This document shows positions 26,791 to 36,600 of a DNA stretch of 64,000 bases, piece by piece. This stretch comes from Methylocella tundrae (GTDB lineage: Bacteria > Pseudomonadota > Alphaproteobacteria > Rhizobiales > Beijerinckiaceae), in assembly GCF_901905185.1 (NCBI RefSeq), contig NZ_CABFMQ020000073.1, positions 37,205-101,204 of the forward strand, written 5' to 3'. The notes under the pieces are model-generated. The model made no database searches, had not been told where the DNA came from, and was given only the letters and a program-made list of their open reading frames with translations. Every line of letters starts with the position of its first letter. Position 1 is the stretch's first letter. Made by a program: the position numbers and the translations under genes.

Positions 26791-26891
26791 CCATCATATC
26801 ACAGTAGCCTCTAAATCCCCGCAAGACGTTGCGATTTAGATCAAACTTTGGACTTCAACTTAAAAAAACACACATTTGAGCGATACTTCGG

Positions 26892-26922
26892 GCGCAGCGC
26901 TGCCCTCGCTGCGGGCCTTTTT
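26892..26922 (+). terminator. Probable factor-independent terminator
   Basis: CGCAGCG and CGCTGCG form a 7-bp stem around a 7-base loop, followed by GGCCTTTTT. The nearest upstream plus-strand gene is the large glycosyltransferase ending at 26038, so this may be its original terminator separated by the IS fragment. Confidence 0.6.
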
Positions 26923-27012
26923 ATACGGTCCCTAACCGGGGGAGAGCGCACTGAATGAAATCATAGACCGAGAACTACTCCATGGCCTGCGACCGGTCTT
27001 GTGGACAGACAG

Positions 27013-27877
27013 TTAAGCTAACGCGGCCTTCCTTTCGAACTCGATTGGGCTGACATAACCGATCGTCGAATGTCTTCGGGTCACATTGTAGAACCGCTCG
27101 ATATAATCAAAGATGTCGGCTCTCGCGGCATCGCGCGAGCGATAGACCTAGCGCCGGATTCTTTCTGTTTTCAACGATGAGAAGAAGCTTTCCATCGCCG
27201 CGTTGTCCCAGACATTTCCGGATCGGCTCATCGAGCAATCGACGCCGTTATCGGCCATCAACTTCTGAAACTGCGCGCTCGCGTACTGGCTGCCCTGATC
27301 TGAATGATGAAGCAAAGCATTCGGCTTGCCGCGCCGCCAGATCGCCATGACGAAAGCATCGGCGACGAGCTGCGCCGTCATTTCGGCCTTCATCGACCAG
27401 CCGACGACACGGCGGGAAAAAGATCGATCACAGCGGCGACGTAGAGCCAGCCCTCCGCCGTCCAGACATAGGTGAAGTCGGCGATCCACTTTTGATTTGG
27501 CCGCTCCGCCGCGAACTGGCGATCGAGCACATTTGGCGCGACTGTGGACACCATGCGCTCACCTTCGTCCCTCGGCAGGGCGCGCCGGCGGGGTCGAGCC
27601 CGCAGGCCCTGCGCCCCATCAGCCGCTCGACTTTGTGCAGTCCGCAACATACGCCATCGGCTAAAACGTCTCTCCAGACGCGGCGCGCCCCATAGGTTCG
27701 CGCGCTTGCGACAAAGCTCGCCCTGACCTTCGGCGCCAGCGCTTCGTCCGCCAACGCGCGTGCGCTTGGAACACGGGCAAGCCAGGCATGAAAGCCCGAA
27801 TGGGAGACGCCCAGCGCTTCGCAGAGCCATGCCATCGGCCAGATCGAACGGTGCTTCGCGATGAAACCGAACTTCAT
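27013..27877 (-). pseudogene. IS3-family OrfB transposase, broken
   Basis: The protein starts at ATG 27877 (MKFGFIAKHRSIWPMAWLCE) with the HTH_21 region, then needs frame changes. PNQKWIADFTYVWTAEGWLY, carrying the first catalytic Asp, is in a second frame. LLHHSDQGSQYASAQFQKLM and NAAMESFFSSLKTE (second Asp and Glu) are in a third. A premature TAG at about 27148 interrupts just before VYRSRDAARADIFDYIERFY. The original stop is at 27013-27015. Confidence 0.85.
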
Positions 27878-27894
27878 ATCGTTTCCCTCGCGAA

Positions 27895-28164
27895 CTAGGC
27901 TGCGGCCTTTTTTAGAATGTCGCGCTCAGCCTTCGGCTTGGCGACCTCACGCCGCAGACGCTCGATCTCAAGCTGCTCCGGCTTCATCTGCCCCAGCCCA
28001 GGAAAAGCCTGCGCCTGATCGGCGGCAAACTCTTTCACCCATTTCCGCAGCACGTTCTCGTAGATGTCGAGATCCCGAGAAGCCTGCGCCACGCTTACCC
28101 CCCGCTCCCGAATCAGCCGAACCGACTCGATCTTGAACTCGCGACTATATTTACGTTTCTGCAT
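27895..28164 (-). CDS. IS3-family transposase OrfA
   Basis: The 89-residue HTH_Tnp_1 protein (MQKRKYSREFKIESVRLIRE; then VSVAQASRDLDIYENVLRKW) has a C-terminal zipper helix. Open and apparently intact, it is followed by the broken OrfB. It would bind the element ends. Confidence 0.85.
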   Translation of the reverse strand: MQKRKYSREFKIESVRLIRERGVSVAQASRDLDIYENVLRKWVKEFAADQAQAFPGLGQMKPEQLEIERLRREVAKPKAERDILKKAAA

Positions 28165-28281
28165 TCCCCACCTCCGGCGTCATGAAACACCCAAACTTGG
28201 TGTCCACGAAACCGGCAGCAGGCCAAAGCCGATCACCCCAAAAACGGGGTCGTTATTCCACGCCTATTCACACGCCGTTCT

Positions 28282-28465
28282 TCCGTTCGGGGCGGGCTAT
28301 CGCACCTACATCATTGCCGCCGTGCTCGTTCTTGTCGTGGTCGTCGAGAAAGGCCTCGGCATCGACGTGCCGGGCGTCGATGTGGGTTCCGACTGGCTCA
28401 CCCAGATCCTCGCCGCGCTCGGCCTCGGCACACTGCGCGCTGGGATCACCGGGGCGAACAAGTGA
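28282..28465 (+). pseudogene. Phage holin-like small membrane protein, 5' end lost
   Basis: The open frame encodes YRTYIIAAVLVLVVVVEKGL followed by a second hydrophobic stretch and ends LGTLRAGITGANK at TGA 28463-28465. Small proteins of this form, opening with RTYI and a transmembrane helix, are found as holins in alphaproteobacterial prophages. No start codon is present downstream of the IS3 end at 28225, so the gene appears decapitated. It overlaps the next gene by four bases. Confidence 0.5.
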
Positions 28466-28629
28466 CCGGTTGGATCGCTCTCGTCCTCATCGTCGCGGTG
28501 GTCATCGCCACCGCGGCGATCTTCGCCGCCGGTCGCAAAGCAGATGCCGCCGCCGAAGCGGCTAAAGCCCGCGAGGCTGAACTCAAATCCCAGAAGGAGG
28601 CTTCCGATGCCAGGGACCGGATGCTCTAA
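28462..28629 (+). CDS. Inner-membrane spanin-like (Rz-like) protein, 55 residues
   Basis: GTG 28462 overlaps the holin-like stop (GTGA). The product has one N-terminal transmembrane helix (WIALVLIVAVVIATAAIFAA) followed by a charged helix (ADAAAEAAKAREAELKSQKE), the topology of an inner spanin subunit. It is short for an Rz protein, and the periplasmic domain is only about 30 residues. The call rests mainly on order: holin-like gene, this gene, then a lipoprotein whose start lies inside its 3' end. Confidence 0.5.
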   Translation: MTGWIALVLIVAVVIATAAIFAAGRKADAAAEAAKAREAELKSQKEASDARDRML

Positions 28630-28851
28630 GCGGGCGCTGCCGCTCCTCGCGATCGCGACGCTCTCGCTGACCGCCTGCGCGACGGCTCCTTCTAGGCCGT
28701 CCGTCGTCTGCCCGCCGGTTGCGGCATACGATCGCGTCTTCCAGGACCGCTTGCCGACGGAATCCAACGCCTGCCAACTGGCACGGCCCTGGAACAGGCG
28801 ACGCTGGACTATGCCCGCCTGCGCGATCAGGCGCGGGCATGCAGCGGTTAG
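28607..28851 (+). pseudogene. Outer-membrane spanin-like lipoprotein (Rz1-like), frameshifted
   Basis: ATG 28607 has a perfect AGGAGG in front and lies inside the end of the inner-spanin-like gene, the normal Rz/Rz1 overlap. The product starts with a lipoprotein signal (LPLLAIATLSLTAC) and a proline-containing stretch (APSRPSVVCPPVAAYDRVFQ). After QDRL, near 28751, one base seems missing. The expected end GTALEQATLDYARLRDQARA continues in the next frame to TAG 28849-28851. Without the shift the frame runs on to 28990. The lesion implies a decayed prophage lysis cassette. Confidence 0.55.
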
Positions 28852-29780
28852 GATGCCGGATTGCCTGCGGTCCGCGCTTTTTCTTCCTGCCATTGATGGT
28901 AGGTCAGCTTTGATCCAACAACCTTCCACTCTGAGCGCCCGTTGGAATTGCGATCAAGGACCACCGCGGCGGCTGCCGAAGGGCTCTTGAAGGCGTAAGG
29001 TTTGGCGAAAGTGTAGAATTTCGCATCTGGCGCAGCACCCAACACACCTTGTGCAATCAATTCCTGCTTTAACTCGCCATAAGAGTTAGTGCCTTGATAG
29101 CCGGCGTCCTTAAGTGCTTCACTGCCCGGTAGGACGACAAATTCACCTTCCTCCTCCACACTGGTCGCCTTGACGCCGCTCTTGTGCCGGATCTCGAACC
29201 TTGTCTCGTCTGGTGTCATTGCGAGCCCAGCGGCTTTTGTGGCTGCAACGGGACGCGGCTTGAGCAAATCTAAACCAATCACTGGCAACACGGTTTTCAG
29301 GTTCGCGAGGAAGGCCTCCATGTTGGCGCGGTCGGCCTCTGGCATTCGCCTCTTGTCGGCACTTGGCGCCTGGCCATTGTCGAGGCTTACCCGTCCGGCG
29401 CTGATCGCGAGCTCGATCAGTCTTGCTTCCAGATACCGCACATGGCCTTTTGTAAGGGCTTCGTCGCTTGTTGTGATCACGACCGCGGTTTCCCAGAACC
29501 CTCGATCGCCGGCGCTTTGCGCAATACGATCGCGAACGCTGTCTGCTTCGCCGATATAGGCACGCATGGAAAGCGCATCCGCCGGATCGGGCCCGAACAG
29601 GATGTATACGCCAGTCCGGTCCACCTCCGGTCGCGCAAGCAGCTTCGCAAAAGTTGACTGCGTGGCAACGAGAACTGAGCCCGTCCAGCCGTGTATCGAG
29701 GCGATCGTCAGGCCGTTCGGCGTTCCATCGACAAGGAACAGCTGAATTGTTCGACCGAAGGCTTCAGCAGGCTGACTCAT
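28848..29780 (-). CDS. GIY-YIG nuclease-like protein with C-terminal DUF4357
   Basis: The 310-residue protein starts at ATG 29780, preceded by AGGAG. The GIY-YIG-like core is visible as TGVYILFGPDP, MRAYIGEADSVRDRIAQS and then ETAVVITTSDEALTKGHVRY with a Glu in LEARLIELA. The C-terminus FAKPYAFKSPSAAAAVVLDR is the DUF4357 domain. Such proteins frequently accompany type I restriction systems; their exact part is not established. It is the last gene of a four-gene minus-strand operon, 19 bases behind the metallopeptidase. Its stop overlaps the phage spanin remnant. Confidence 0.8.
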   Translation of the reverse strand: MSQPAEAFGRTIQLFLVDGTPNGLTIASIHGWTGSVLVATQSTFAKLLARPEVDRTGVYILFGPDPADALSMRAYIGEADSVRDRIAQSAGDRGFWETAVVITTSDEALTKGHVRYLEARLIELAISAGRVSLDNGQAPSADKRRMPEADRANMEAFLANLKTVLPVIGLDLLKPRPVAATKAAGLAMTPDETRFEIRHKSGVKATSVEEEGEFVVLPGSEALKDAGYQGTNSYGELKQELIAQGVLGAAPDAKFYTFAKPYAFKSPSAAAAVVLDRNSNGRSEWKVVGSKLTYHQWQEEKARTAGNPAS

Positions 29781-29799
29781 GAAACTCCTCTCCGCCACT

Positions 29800-30531
29800 T
29801 TATCCGCCTTCCTGCCGTCTCGGCCAGCTTTCGGCAGACAGTGGAAGCTCGTTCAACTCCGCGCGAACCACGGACCAATTCGGGTAAAGGCGATCCAGAT
29901 GCTGGAAGAACGCCTTCGTATGTTTGGGTTCAATAACGTGGATCATCTCATGCACGATCACATATTCGAGCATATCGCGCGGTTTCTTCACCAACTCGGT
30001 GTTGATCCTGATCGTCCCGCGCTGAGGGTTGCAGCTTCCCCATTTGGTTTTCATCCGTTGCAGAAAGTAGCCGCGAACCTTGACCCCGATCCGGGCTTCC
30101 CACTTGCGGATCAGCTCGGGGATCGCATCGTGAAGCAGTCCGAGATGCCACTCGTGCATTATGCGGGCTCGCTGCTCCGCCTCGGCTCCGGGTCGAACTT
30201 GCAGGTGGATAGTTCGATGATCCACTTTGATTGTCGGCTTTTCGTCCCGTTCGGTTAGCCTCAAGAGGTGCCGCCGACCCCAGAGATAATGGGTTTCCCG
30301 TCCCTTGAATTGACGCGGTGCCTCCCGAGCCTGCTTTGAGAAACGGACTTTCTGCTGCCTGATCCAGCCAATCCGCGTGATCGCGTAGGCCCTTGCAACG
30401 TCAATTCGAGTTGTCATTGGTGCAACGAGCGTGACGCGCCCATCCGGCGGGTGAACCGACAAGTGGACGTTTTTCACGTCTTTCCGGGTGACGCTGATTG
30501 CGATATCGCCGAGGTGAATCAGTTCAGCCAT
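29800..30531 (-). CDS. YgjP-like (M48-type) zinc metallopeptidase of the RM operon
   Basis: The 243-residue protein has the YgjP domain: KWGSCNPQRGTIRINTELV followed by YVIVHEMIHVIEPKHTKAF. Here HEMIH is the zinc-binding HExxH and the later His in EPKHT is the third ligand. It starts by a one-base stop/start overlap (TGATG) with hsdR, so translation is coupled. This family is a common passenger in type I restriction operons, where its role is unclear; anti-phage or regulatory proteolysis are possibilities. No signal peptide is present, so it is cytoplasmic. Confidence 0.85.
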   Translation of the reverse strand: MAELIHLGDIAISVTRKDVKNVHLSVHPPDGRVTLVAPMTTRIDVARAYAITRIGWIRQQKVRFSKQAREAPRQFKGRETHYLWGRRHLLRLTERDEKPTIKVDHRTIHLQVRPGAEAEQRARIMHEWHLGLLHDAIPELIRKWEARIGVKVRGYFLQRMKTKWGSCNPQRGTIRINTELVKKPRDMLEYVIVHEMIHVIEPKHTKAFFQHLDRLYPNWSVVRAELNELPLSAESWPRRQEGG

Positions 30532-33500
30532 CAGTACCCCGGCTGATTCTTGATGATCTCGAACATCGCTAACGTTGCGTCACGATCCCGATTGAACAGC
30601 GGGAACAACACGTTCTTTACCTCTCGCTCTCGAACGGCATCGCCCTTCCATCCAGCAGGAGCGTATTCGCGCACTGTTCGATCGATTTCCAGTGCCAGAT
30701 TCGCCTTGCCGGCATCGTCGGCTGGGCAGATAAAGCCACTTGCCGGTATCGTCGCCAGATTGTTGAAGATGACGCTAGCTTCACGATTTCCGTGAAGTGC
30801 GACCGGTAGGCCGTCGTTTGGCGTCCGCCCAGCCAAGCGCTTGATGAGATCCTCTGCGTTTTGCAGGAAGTCCTCATAGGCCTCGGCATTTTCGCGGCTT
30901 TGCCTGATCAAGTCCTCCAAGAGCCGGGACATCTCATCGAAGAAGCGCGGATCGGTCAGCTGATCGCGGATAATCGTCTTGCGAATGTTGTTGATGATGC
31001 CCTCAGCAACGGCATTCTTTGAGAGCTTCCCTTTCTCGTTCAGTTGTTTGGCGATGGCATCATGAATGCCTGTCTCAATGATCGCCTGCGTCAGTGAAAC
31101 ATTTGAGAGGCTTCCGAGGGCCTGAGCCGGATCGGCCTGGATGTAGGTATTCAGAAGATGCCGCATGTCAGCCTCGTAGGGCTTGATGTCGAGCTCTTCG
31201 CCGGAATGTTTTTTGATGGCCGCGCGGAGGTCGGTGTAGAGTTCCACCTCGCGCAAGATCGCGGCCTGAGTAGCCGCATCATAACCCGCTTCGTCGAGGT
31301 TCTGTGCGATGGCCGCATAAGCCCGTACAAACGACGCGACTGCCTTGTAGAAGGATACTCGCAGCGCCTCCGTTTCGTTCAGCGAATTCGGATTGGCGGC
31401 GTCTCCGCAGAAGTATCGCAGATACTGTTCAACTTCCTTCGGCGGCGGCACCTGATCGCAAAGATAGTGCAGGGTTTCCCGCGCTGCATCGAAGCGCGCC
31501 TTGCCCTCATCGAGCCAACCCTTGATTTCGACGTTGTTCTCGCCGCCGCTGCCTTGGTCGATATCCAACTCGTCAGAGCTATAGACCGCAATGGCGTGCT
31601 GAACGTTGCCAAAAAGCTCCTTGAAGTCGACAATGTAACCATAACTCTTGTCATCGCCGTCGATCCGATTGGTTCGGCAAATCGCCTGGAAGAGCGTGTG
31701 ATCGCGCAGCTTGTCGTCGATATAGATGTAAGTGCAGCTCGGTGCGTCAAAGCCGGTGAGCAACTTCGAAACGACGATCAGGAGCTTCGTGTTCGCCGGC
31801 TCTTCAATGAAGCGCCGCTTGATCTCGGTTTCATAGGCGGTCGTGCTCTGCCCACCCTTCAAGACGGACCTGGTGTAGGTATCGTACTTATAGCGCTCGT
31901 CGCTGTTTGCCGGCTCACGAGAGATGGCGTTATGGTTCGGCTCGAAAGACGTAACGATCCCAACATGCGGAGCGAGCCGGGTGTTCTGGAATTCGCGGAA
32001 GTACTCGCAGGCATCCCGGATTGATGACGCGACCAGAATTGCCGTTCCGCGGTCGTCGCTGAGACGCGGCTTCAGATCGAAGTCCTGAACGATCTCCGCC
32101 ACGATTCGGCGCTTGCGTTCGGTTGCGCTGAGCAATTCCTCCATGGTCGCCCAGCGTTTGCGAAGCACGGCCTTCTGGAAGTTGTTCAGCCCCTTCGTCT
32201 TCTTGTCGAACCAGGCGTCGATGGCGGCGGGGCTCGTCATGCGCTGAGGCACGTCGCGCGCCTCATACTTCAAATCGAGAACGACCTTATCGCGGACGGC
32301 CTCCTGGAACTTGTACGTGTGGATATAGGTGCCGAAGACCTCACGCGTCGTCTGCTTGTCCTTCTGGAGAAGCGGCGTGCCGGTGAAGCCGACGAAGATC
32401 GCGCCTTCCAGCCAGCGCTTCATTTGCTTGTTCATGTCACCGCCCTGGGTGCGGTGGCATTCATCCACAAACACATAGAAGCGGCCGGTCACCAGTGGTG
32501 GCGGGCCGGAAAGATCGGTTGAATCGAACTTGTGGATCAAGGCGCAGATCAGCCGGGGTGACGGCGCGCCGAGCCAGCTGACGAACTCGTCGCGGCGGGT
32601 GACACGCGGCGATGGCGCTTCCGAACCGATCACGCCCGCGTTGCGCATCACCCCTTCGATCTGCTTGTCCAGTTCATCGCGGTCGGTGACGATAAGTATG
32701 CGCGCGTCAGGCTCGCGTTCCAGAATCCACTTGGCGAGTAAGACCATAAGAATACTCTTGCCCGAACCCTGCGTGTGCCAGATCACGCCGCCCTCGCGCC
32801 GCGCAAGGCGCTCCTGCGCCAACTTCACGCCGGTGTATTGATGATGCCGCGGCACCTTCTTGATACCGGCGTCGAAGATCACGAAATTGCGGATCAGGTC
32901 GAGCAACCGCTCTTTGGGCAGAAGCTGGCCCACCGGCCGGTCAAGAAGCGCGCCTGCGGGGAGTTCGCCTTCGGGCGGATTCTCGTCGCGCCATTCCACG
33001 AACAGGGTTTCGGGCGTGCCAATGGTGCCATAGCGCAGGCCCTGCGCATCGCTGCCCGCCAGCAGAAGCTGGGCGGTGGCGAAAAACGGCGCGTTGAAGA
33101 TCTCGTCCTGATTGGAAATCAGCTGGCGGACGCCATCTCCGATCTCGACTGCGGCGCGCTTCAATTCGATCACCGCGATGGCGAGCCCGTTGAGATAGAC
33201 GACGAGATCGGGGCGCCGCTCGTGCCCGCCCTTCAGCGTTACCTCTTCCGTAAGGGCGAAATCGTTGGCGTCGGCGTTCTCCCAATCGATCAGGTGCACC
33301 TTCTTGAAGGGCGCACTGACCGAGGTTTGCACATCGACGCCATAGCGCAGCAGCGTGTAGGTCTTGAGATTCGCCTGGTAAAGCGTCGTGCCGGTGACCT
33401 CGATCGCCTGCATGAGGCGGGTGAGCGCCGCATCGATCTCGGGCTTGGAATAGCCGCGTGCGGTAAGGTTGCTGCGCAAAAGGTCCGGTTCGACGCAGCG

Positions 33501-33626
33501 GTTGTTCGCCCGCGCCGACCAATCGCCGAGCGGCCGATAGCCAAGACCGCCCGCAGCTTCTGCCTGAGTGATGAAGGCGGCGAGCCGGTTCTGCGTGACG
33601 CGTTCGCTGCGCGGGCGTTCAGGCAT
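30531..33626 (-). CDS. hsdR: Type I restriction enzyme HsdR (translocase/endonuclease)
   Basis: The 1031-residue motor subunit cuts unmethylated DNA after ATP-driven translocation. The N-terminal nuclease is seen in RRPDLVVYLNGLAIAVIELK (PD-ExK pattern). Walker A is IWHTQGSGKS, the DEAD-like box VFVDECHRTQGG, and helicase motif III FTGTPLLQKD. The C-terminal helical part is complete. ATG 33626 overlaps the end of the fused methyltransferase-specificity gene by 8 bases, consistent with coupled translation. The frame appears intact from end to end, so the system may be active. Confidence 0.93.
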   Translation of the reverse strand: MPERPRSERVTQNRLAAFITQAEAAGGLGYRPLGDWSARANNRCVEPDLLRSNLTARGYSKPEIDAALTRLMQAIEVTGTTLYQANLKTYTLLRYGVDVQTSVSAPFKKVHLIDWENADANDFALTEEVTLKGGHERRPDLVVYLNGLAIAVIELKRAAVEIGDGVRQLISNQDEIFNAPFFATAQLLLAGSDAQGLRYGTIGTPETLFVEWRDENPPEGELPAGALLDRPVGQLLPKERLLDLIRNFVIFDAGIKKVPRHHQYTGVKLAQERLARREGGVIWHTQGSGKSILMVLLAKWILEREPDARILIVTDRDELDKQIEGVMRNAGVIGSEAPSPRVTRRDEFVSWLGAPSPRLICALIHKFDSTDLSGPPPLVTGRFYVFVDECHRTQGGDMNKQMKRWLEGAIFVGFTGTPLLQKDKQTTREVFGTYIHTYKFQEAVRDKVVLDLKYEARDVPQRMTSPAAIDAWFDKKTKGLNNFQKAVLRKRWATMEELLSATERKRRIVAEIVQDFDLKPRLSDDRGTAILVASSIRDACEYFREFQNTRLAPHVGIVTSFEPNHNAISREPANSDERYKYDTYTRSVLKGGQSTTAYETEIKRRFIEEPANTKLLIVVSKLLTGFDAPSCTYIYIDDKLRDHTLFQAICRTNRIDGDDKSYGYIVDFKELFGNVQHAIAVYSSDELDIDQGSGGENNVEIKGWLDEGKARFDAARETLHYLCDQVPPPKEVEQYLRYFCGDAANPNSLNETEALRVSFYKAVASFVRAYAAIAQNLDEAGYDAATQAAILREVELYTDLRAAIKKHSGEELDIKPYEADMRHLLNTYIQADPAQALGSLSNVSLTQAIIETGIHDAIAKQLNEKGKLSKNAVAEGIINNIRKTIIRDQLTDPRFFDEMSRLLEDLIRQSRENAEAYEDFLQNAEDLIKRLAGRTPNDGLPVALHGNREASVIFNNLATIPASGFICPADDAGKANLALEIDRTVREYAPAGWKGDAVREREVKNVLFPLFNRDRDATLAMFEIIKNQPGY

Positions 33627-36600
33627 TGGGGGTGCCTCTCTCCACAACCTCCGAGGTGTTCGAATTAAATTGAATGCGCTGACTGCTCAGCAAGGCCTGC
33701 GTCGCAGCTTGAGCGACCGCGCGCAACTTGCTTATATGCTTTTCCAGCGTCGCGAGTTCTTCGTCGATGTCGTTGAGCACCAACGCAATCGATTCTTGCT
33801 CAACTTCATCCGGAACACGAAAGCGAAAACCGGCAAGTTCCTCTCTATTGATCTTCGGTATTCCACTTCGAGCAGACAACGAGACGGAAAACTCCGTAAA
33901 CTCTTTTGCTAGCAAAACTGACAGAAGAAAACGGGAAGAGTAACCGTGCCGCGGTCTCAGTGGATAGATATCTGCACTGCAAATACCATCAAATGGCGCA
34001 ATCGCAACCTTCTTCAGGTGAGGGTTTATTTTTCCATAAAGTATGTCACCACGACGGAATAGATATTTTCCGCTTATGGCGCCTTGTTCCGCAGCGCTTT
34101 TAAGTGACAAAATCATTCCAGTTCCAGATTCAATGTGTTCCGACCCAATAAGAACCATCGACCTGTATGGTTCGTTTTTCGGATCGACTTGTCCGCTAAC
34201 GATCGACACAGCCTCGAAAAATGAAACCTCGCGCCACTGGTCGGAGAACCCGACCAGACGCTTCTGCCCACGCAGCAACTGTCGGTGGGTCGTGACACGA
34301 CCATCGAGCCGAGCGACATCGTCTTTCAACCTAGGCAGCGGTTCACTGTAGCGCTCTGCAAGAAGTCTCGTGCGTGCCGTCAGCAATTGCGCTGCCCGCG
34401 AGACTTCTGAAACAACCCGAGCTTCAATCGTGGCAAGCCACTTGTCGCCTGCGACGAGTTCTTTCACTTCGTCGTCGGTGAACGCTGCATAGCGGGCATG
34501 AACCTTAGCGTAGAGCTTTTCTTCCGCCGCCTTGCGCTTCTTCCTCGCCTCGTCGAAATCGTCGATCAGTGCCTGATAGGCGAGCAACGCCTCTCGCTCG
34601 TCCGCCAGATCCGCGTCGCGCCCTATCTCCTTCAGCCGCGCCTTGATCGCCTTGGCCGTGATCTTCTGCTTTTCACCTTCGCCTTCGATCACCTCGGTCA
34701 GCAATCCGTCCTCGCCCGCGCCGTCTTCAAGCTTGTAGGCCATCTCTTGTTCAAGTTCGGCGAGGCGGGCGTCGAGTGCATCGATCGCTGCCTGATCGAC
34801 CGCGAAATGGCGGGCAATGATCAGGCGCGACGGCACAAGATCAGACGTGAACCGGCGCTTGCCGATCTGATAATCGCCCGGCTCGGGCCAGACCAGCTTG
34901 CCCTCCTTGTTCTTGCGCTTGACGATTTCGCGCGGCGCGGCGCCCGCCGCCCAGCCGACTGCGGCGATCAGATAGGCGTCGTCCTGCATCGCTTCGGCCC
35001 AATAATCCATCAGATGCTGATAGACATCGTAGGCGTCGACCAGCGGCGCCTTGCGGAAGGCCTCGAGCAGATCCTCGGAAACGGCTTCGATAAATTCTCT
35101 CGGGTGGCCGTTCAATCCAAAGGCGCGGGCGGTGGCATCGGTCCGGGTGCGCCAGGCGGCTAAAACATCGCCGGCGGCTCTCGTGAACGCCTGGAATTCG
35201 CTGTGGTCCTCGATCGCCGCCTTGACCTCTTCCACCGGCAAAGTGAGGGACAGGTAGCCAGGTCGAAGGTCTGCGAAAAGCTGGCCACGCAGCGACGGCA
35301 TCACCTTCCACCACGCGGCAAGCGCATCAATATCGCGAACAGGAATCCCACCGTTCAGGTGCGCATCAATGTCCTGAATATCCTCGGCCTCGGAGCTGTC
35401 GATGTAGCGCCGCAGGCTGAGGCTGTACGAATTCCCGTCAGCAGCGATTTCATCATGTGGAACCATCCGCGCATAACCGGGAACGTCATTGGCTCGGGTG
35501 AACGTGTCGACGATGCGATGCATGTCTTGCTCGCGCAGCCGGTTTTTGGCGCCGTCCCTGCGGAAGCCCTTCGAGGCATCGACCATGAAGATGCCGCGCC
35601 GGGCCGCAGCGTTCTCTTTGTCGAGTACGATGATGCACGCGGGAATGCTTGTGCCGTAGAACAGGTTCGGCGGCAGACCGATAATGCCCTTTAGGTAACC
35701 GGATTTGACCAATGCTTTTCGGATTTCGGTCTCAGCGTTTCCACGAGACAGAGCACCGTGAGGAAGAATGCAAGCGGCCTTCCCGTTCGGCCTCATCGAA
35801 CGAATTATGTGAAGTAGATAAGCGTAGTCTCCCTTCTTCCGTGGCGGCGCGCCCCAGCTGAAACGGGCGTGTGGATCACGGCCGGTGTCGATGCCGTTGG
35901 ACCATGCCTTGTCCGAAAAGGGTGGATTGGCGACGACGTAGTCGTAAGTCCGCAAGCGATCGCCATCCAGGAACTTCGGATTGGCGAGCGTGTTGCCCGC
36001 GACGATCCTGGCCGTCGGGAAATCGTGCAGGATCATGTTCATGCGAGCCAGACCGGCCGTCGTTACGTCCTTTTCCTGGCCTTCGAGTGTGATGCGCCTC
36101 CCAGCCTCCGCGGCCACCTTCAGCAGCAACGATCCAGATCCGCATGTGGGGTCGTAGGCGGTTGTGCCGGCGACCGTGTTCCTCGGCGAAATGCCGATGA
36201 CCTTTGCGATGATGCGGCTTACCTCGGATGGCGTGTAGAATTGGCCTTTGCTTTTGCCGCTCTCCGTCGCGAAGTGGCGCATCAGATATTCATAGGCGTC
36301 GCCCAGAATGTCGTCGTGATCCGCCCTGTTCTTCGAGAAATCGAGATCCGGACTTTCAAAGATCGCGATGAGGTTTGTCAGCCGCTCGATGCGATCGTTG
36401 CCCTCACCGAGTTTGTTCGGGTCGTTGAAATCGGGAAAATCTGTGCGAGCGAGGGATTCGTTGCTGTCAACGAGAGGCTGAATGATCTGGGTGTTGATCA
36501 GATCGCCGATGTTTGGATTGCCCTTCAGGGCGATCATGTCGCCGAAGCTTGCGCCCCTCGGTATGGTGAGCGGCGGCTCGAGATCGTCGCTGTTCGCGTA

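Larger units (their letters stand above)
26983..28225 (-). mobile_element. IS3-family element (1243 bp), inactive
   Basis: The ends TGGCCTGCGACCGGT and, reversed, TGGCCTGCTGCCGGT are imperfect inverted repeats. OrfA and OrfB lie on the minus strand. OrfB is broken by frameshifts and a stop. The right end lies directly beside the truncated phage holin-like gene, suggesting that insertion removed its start. No clear target duplication is visible. Confidence 0.85.

Noticed and set aside
31158..32024. 288-codon plus-strand frame
   Set aside because: It is wholly antisense to intact hsdR; the length reflects high GC, not coding.
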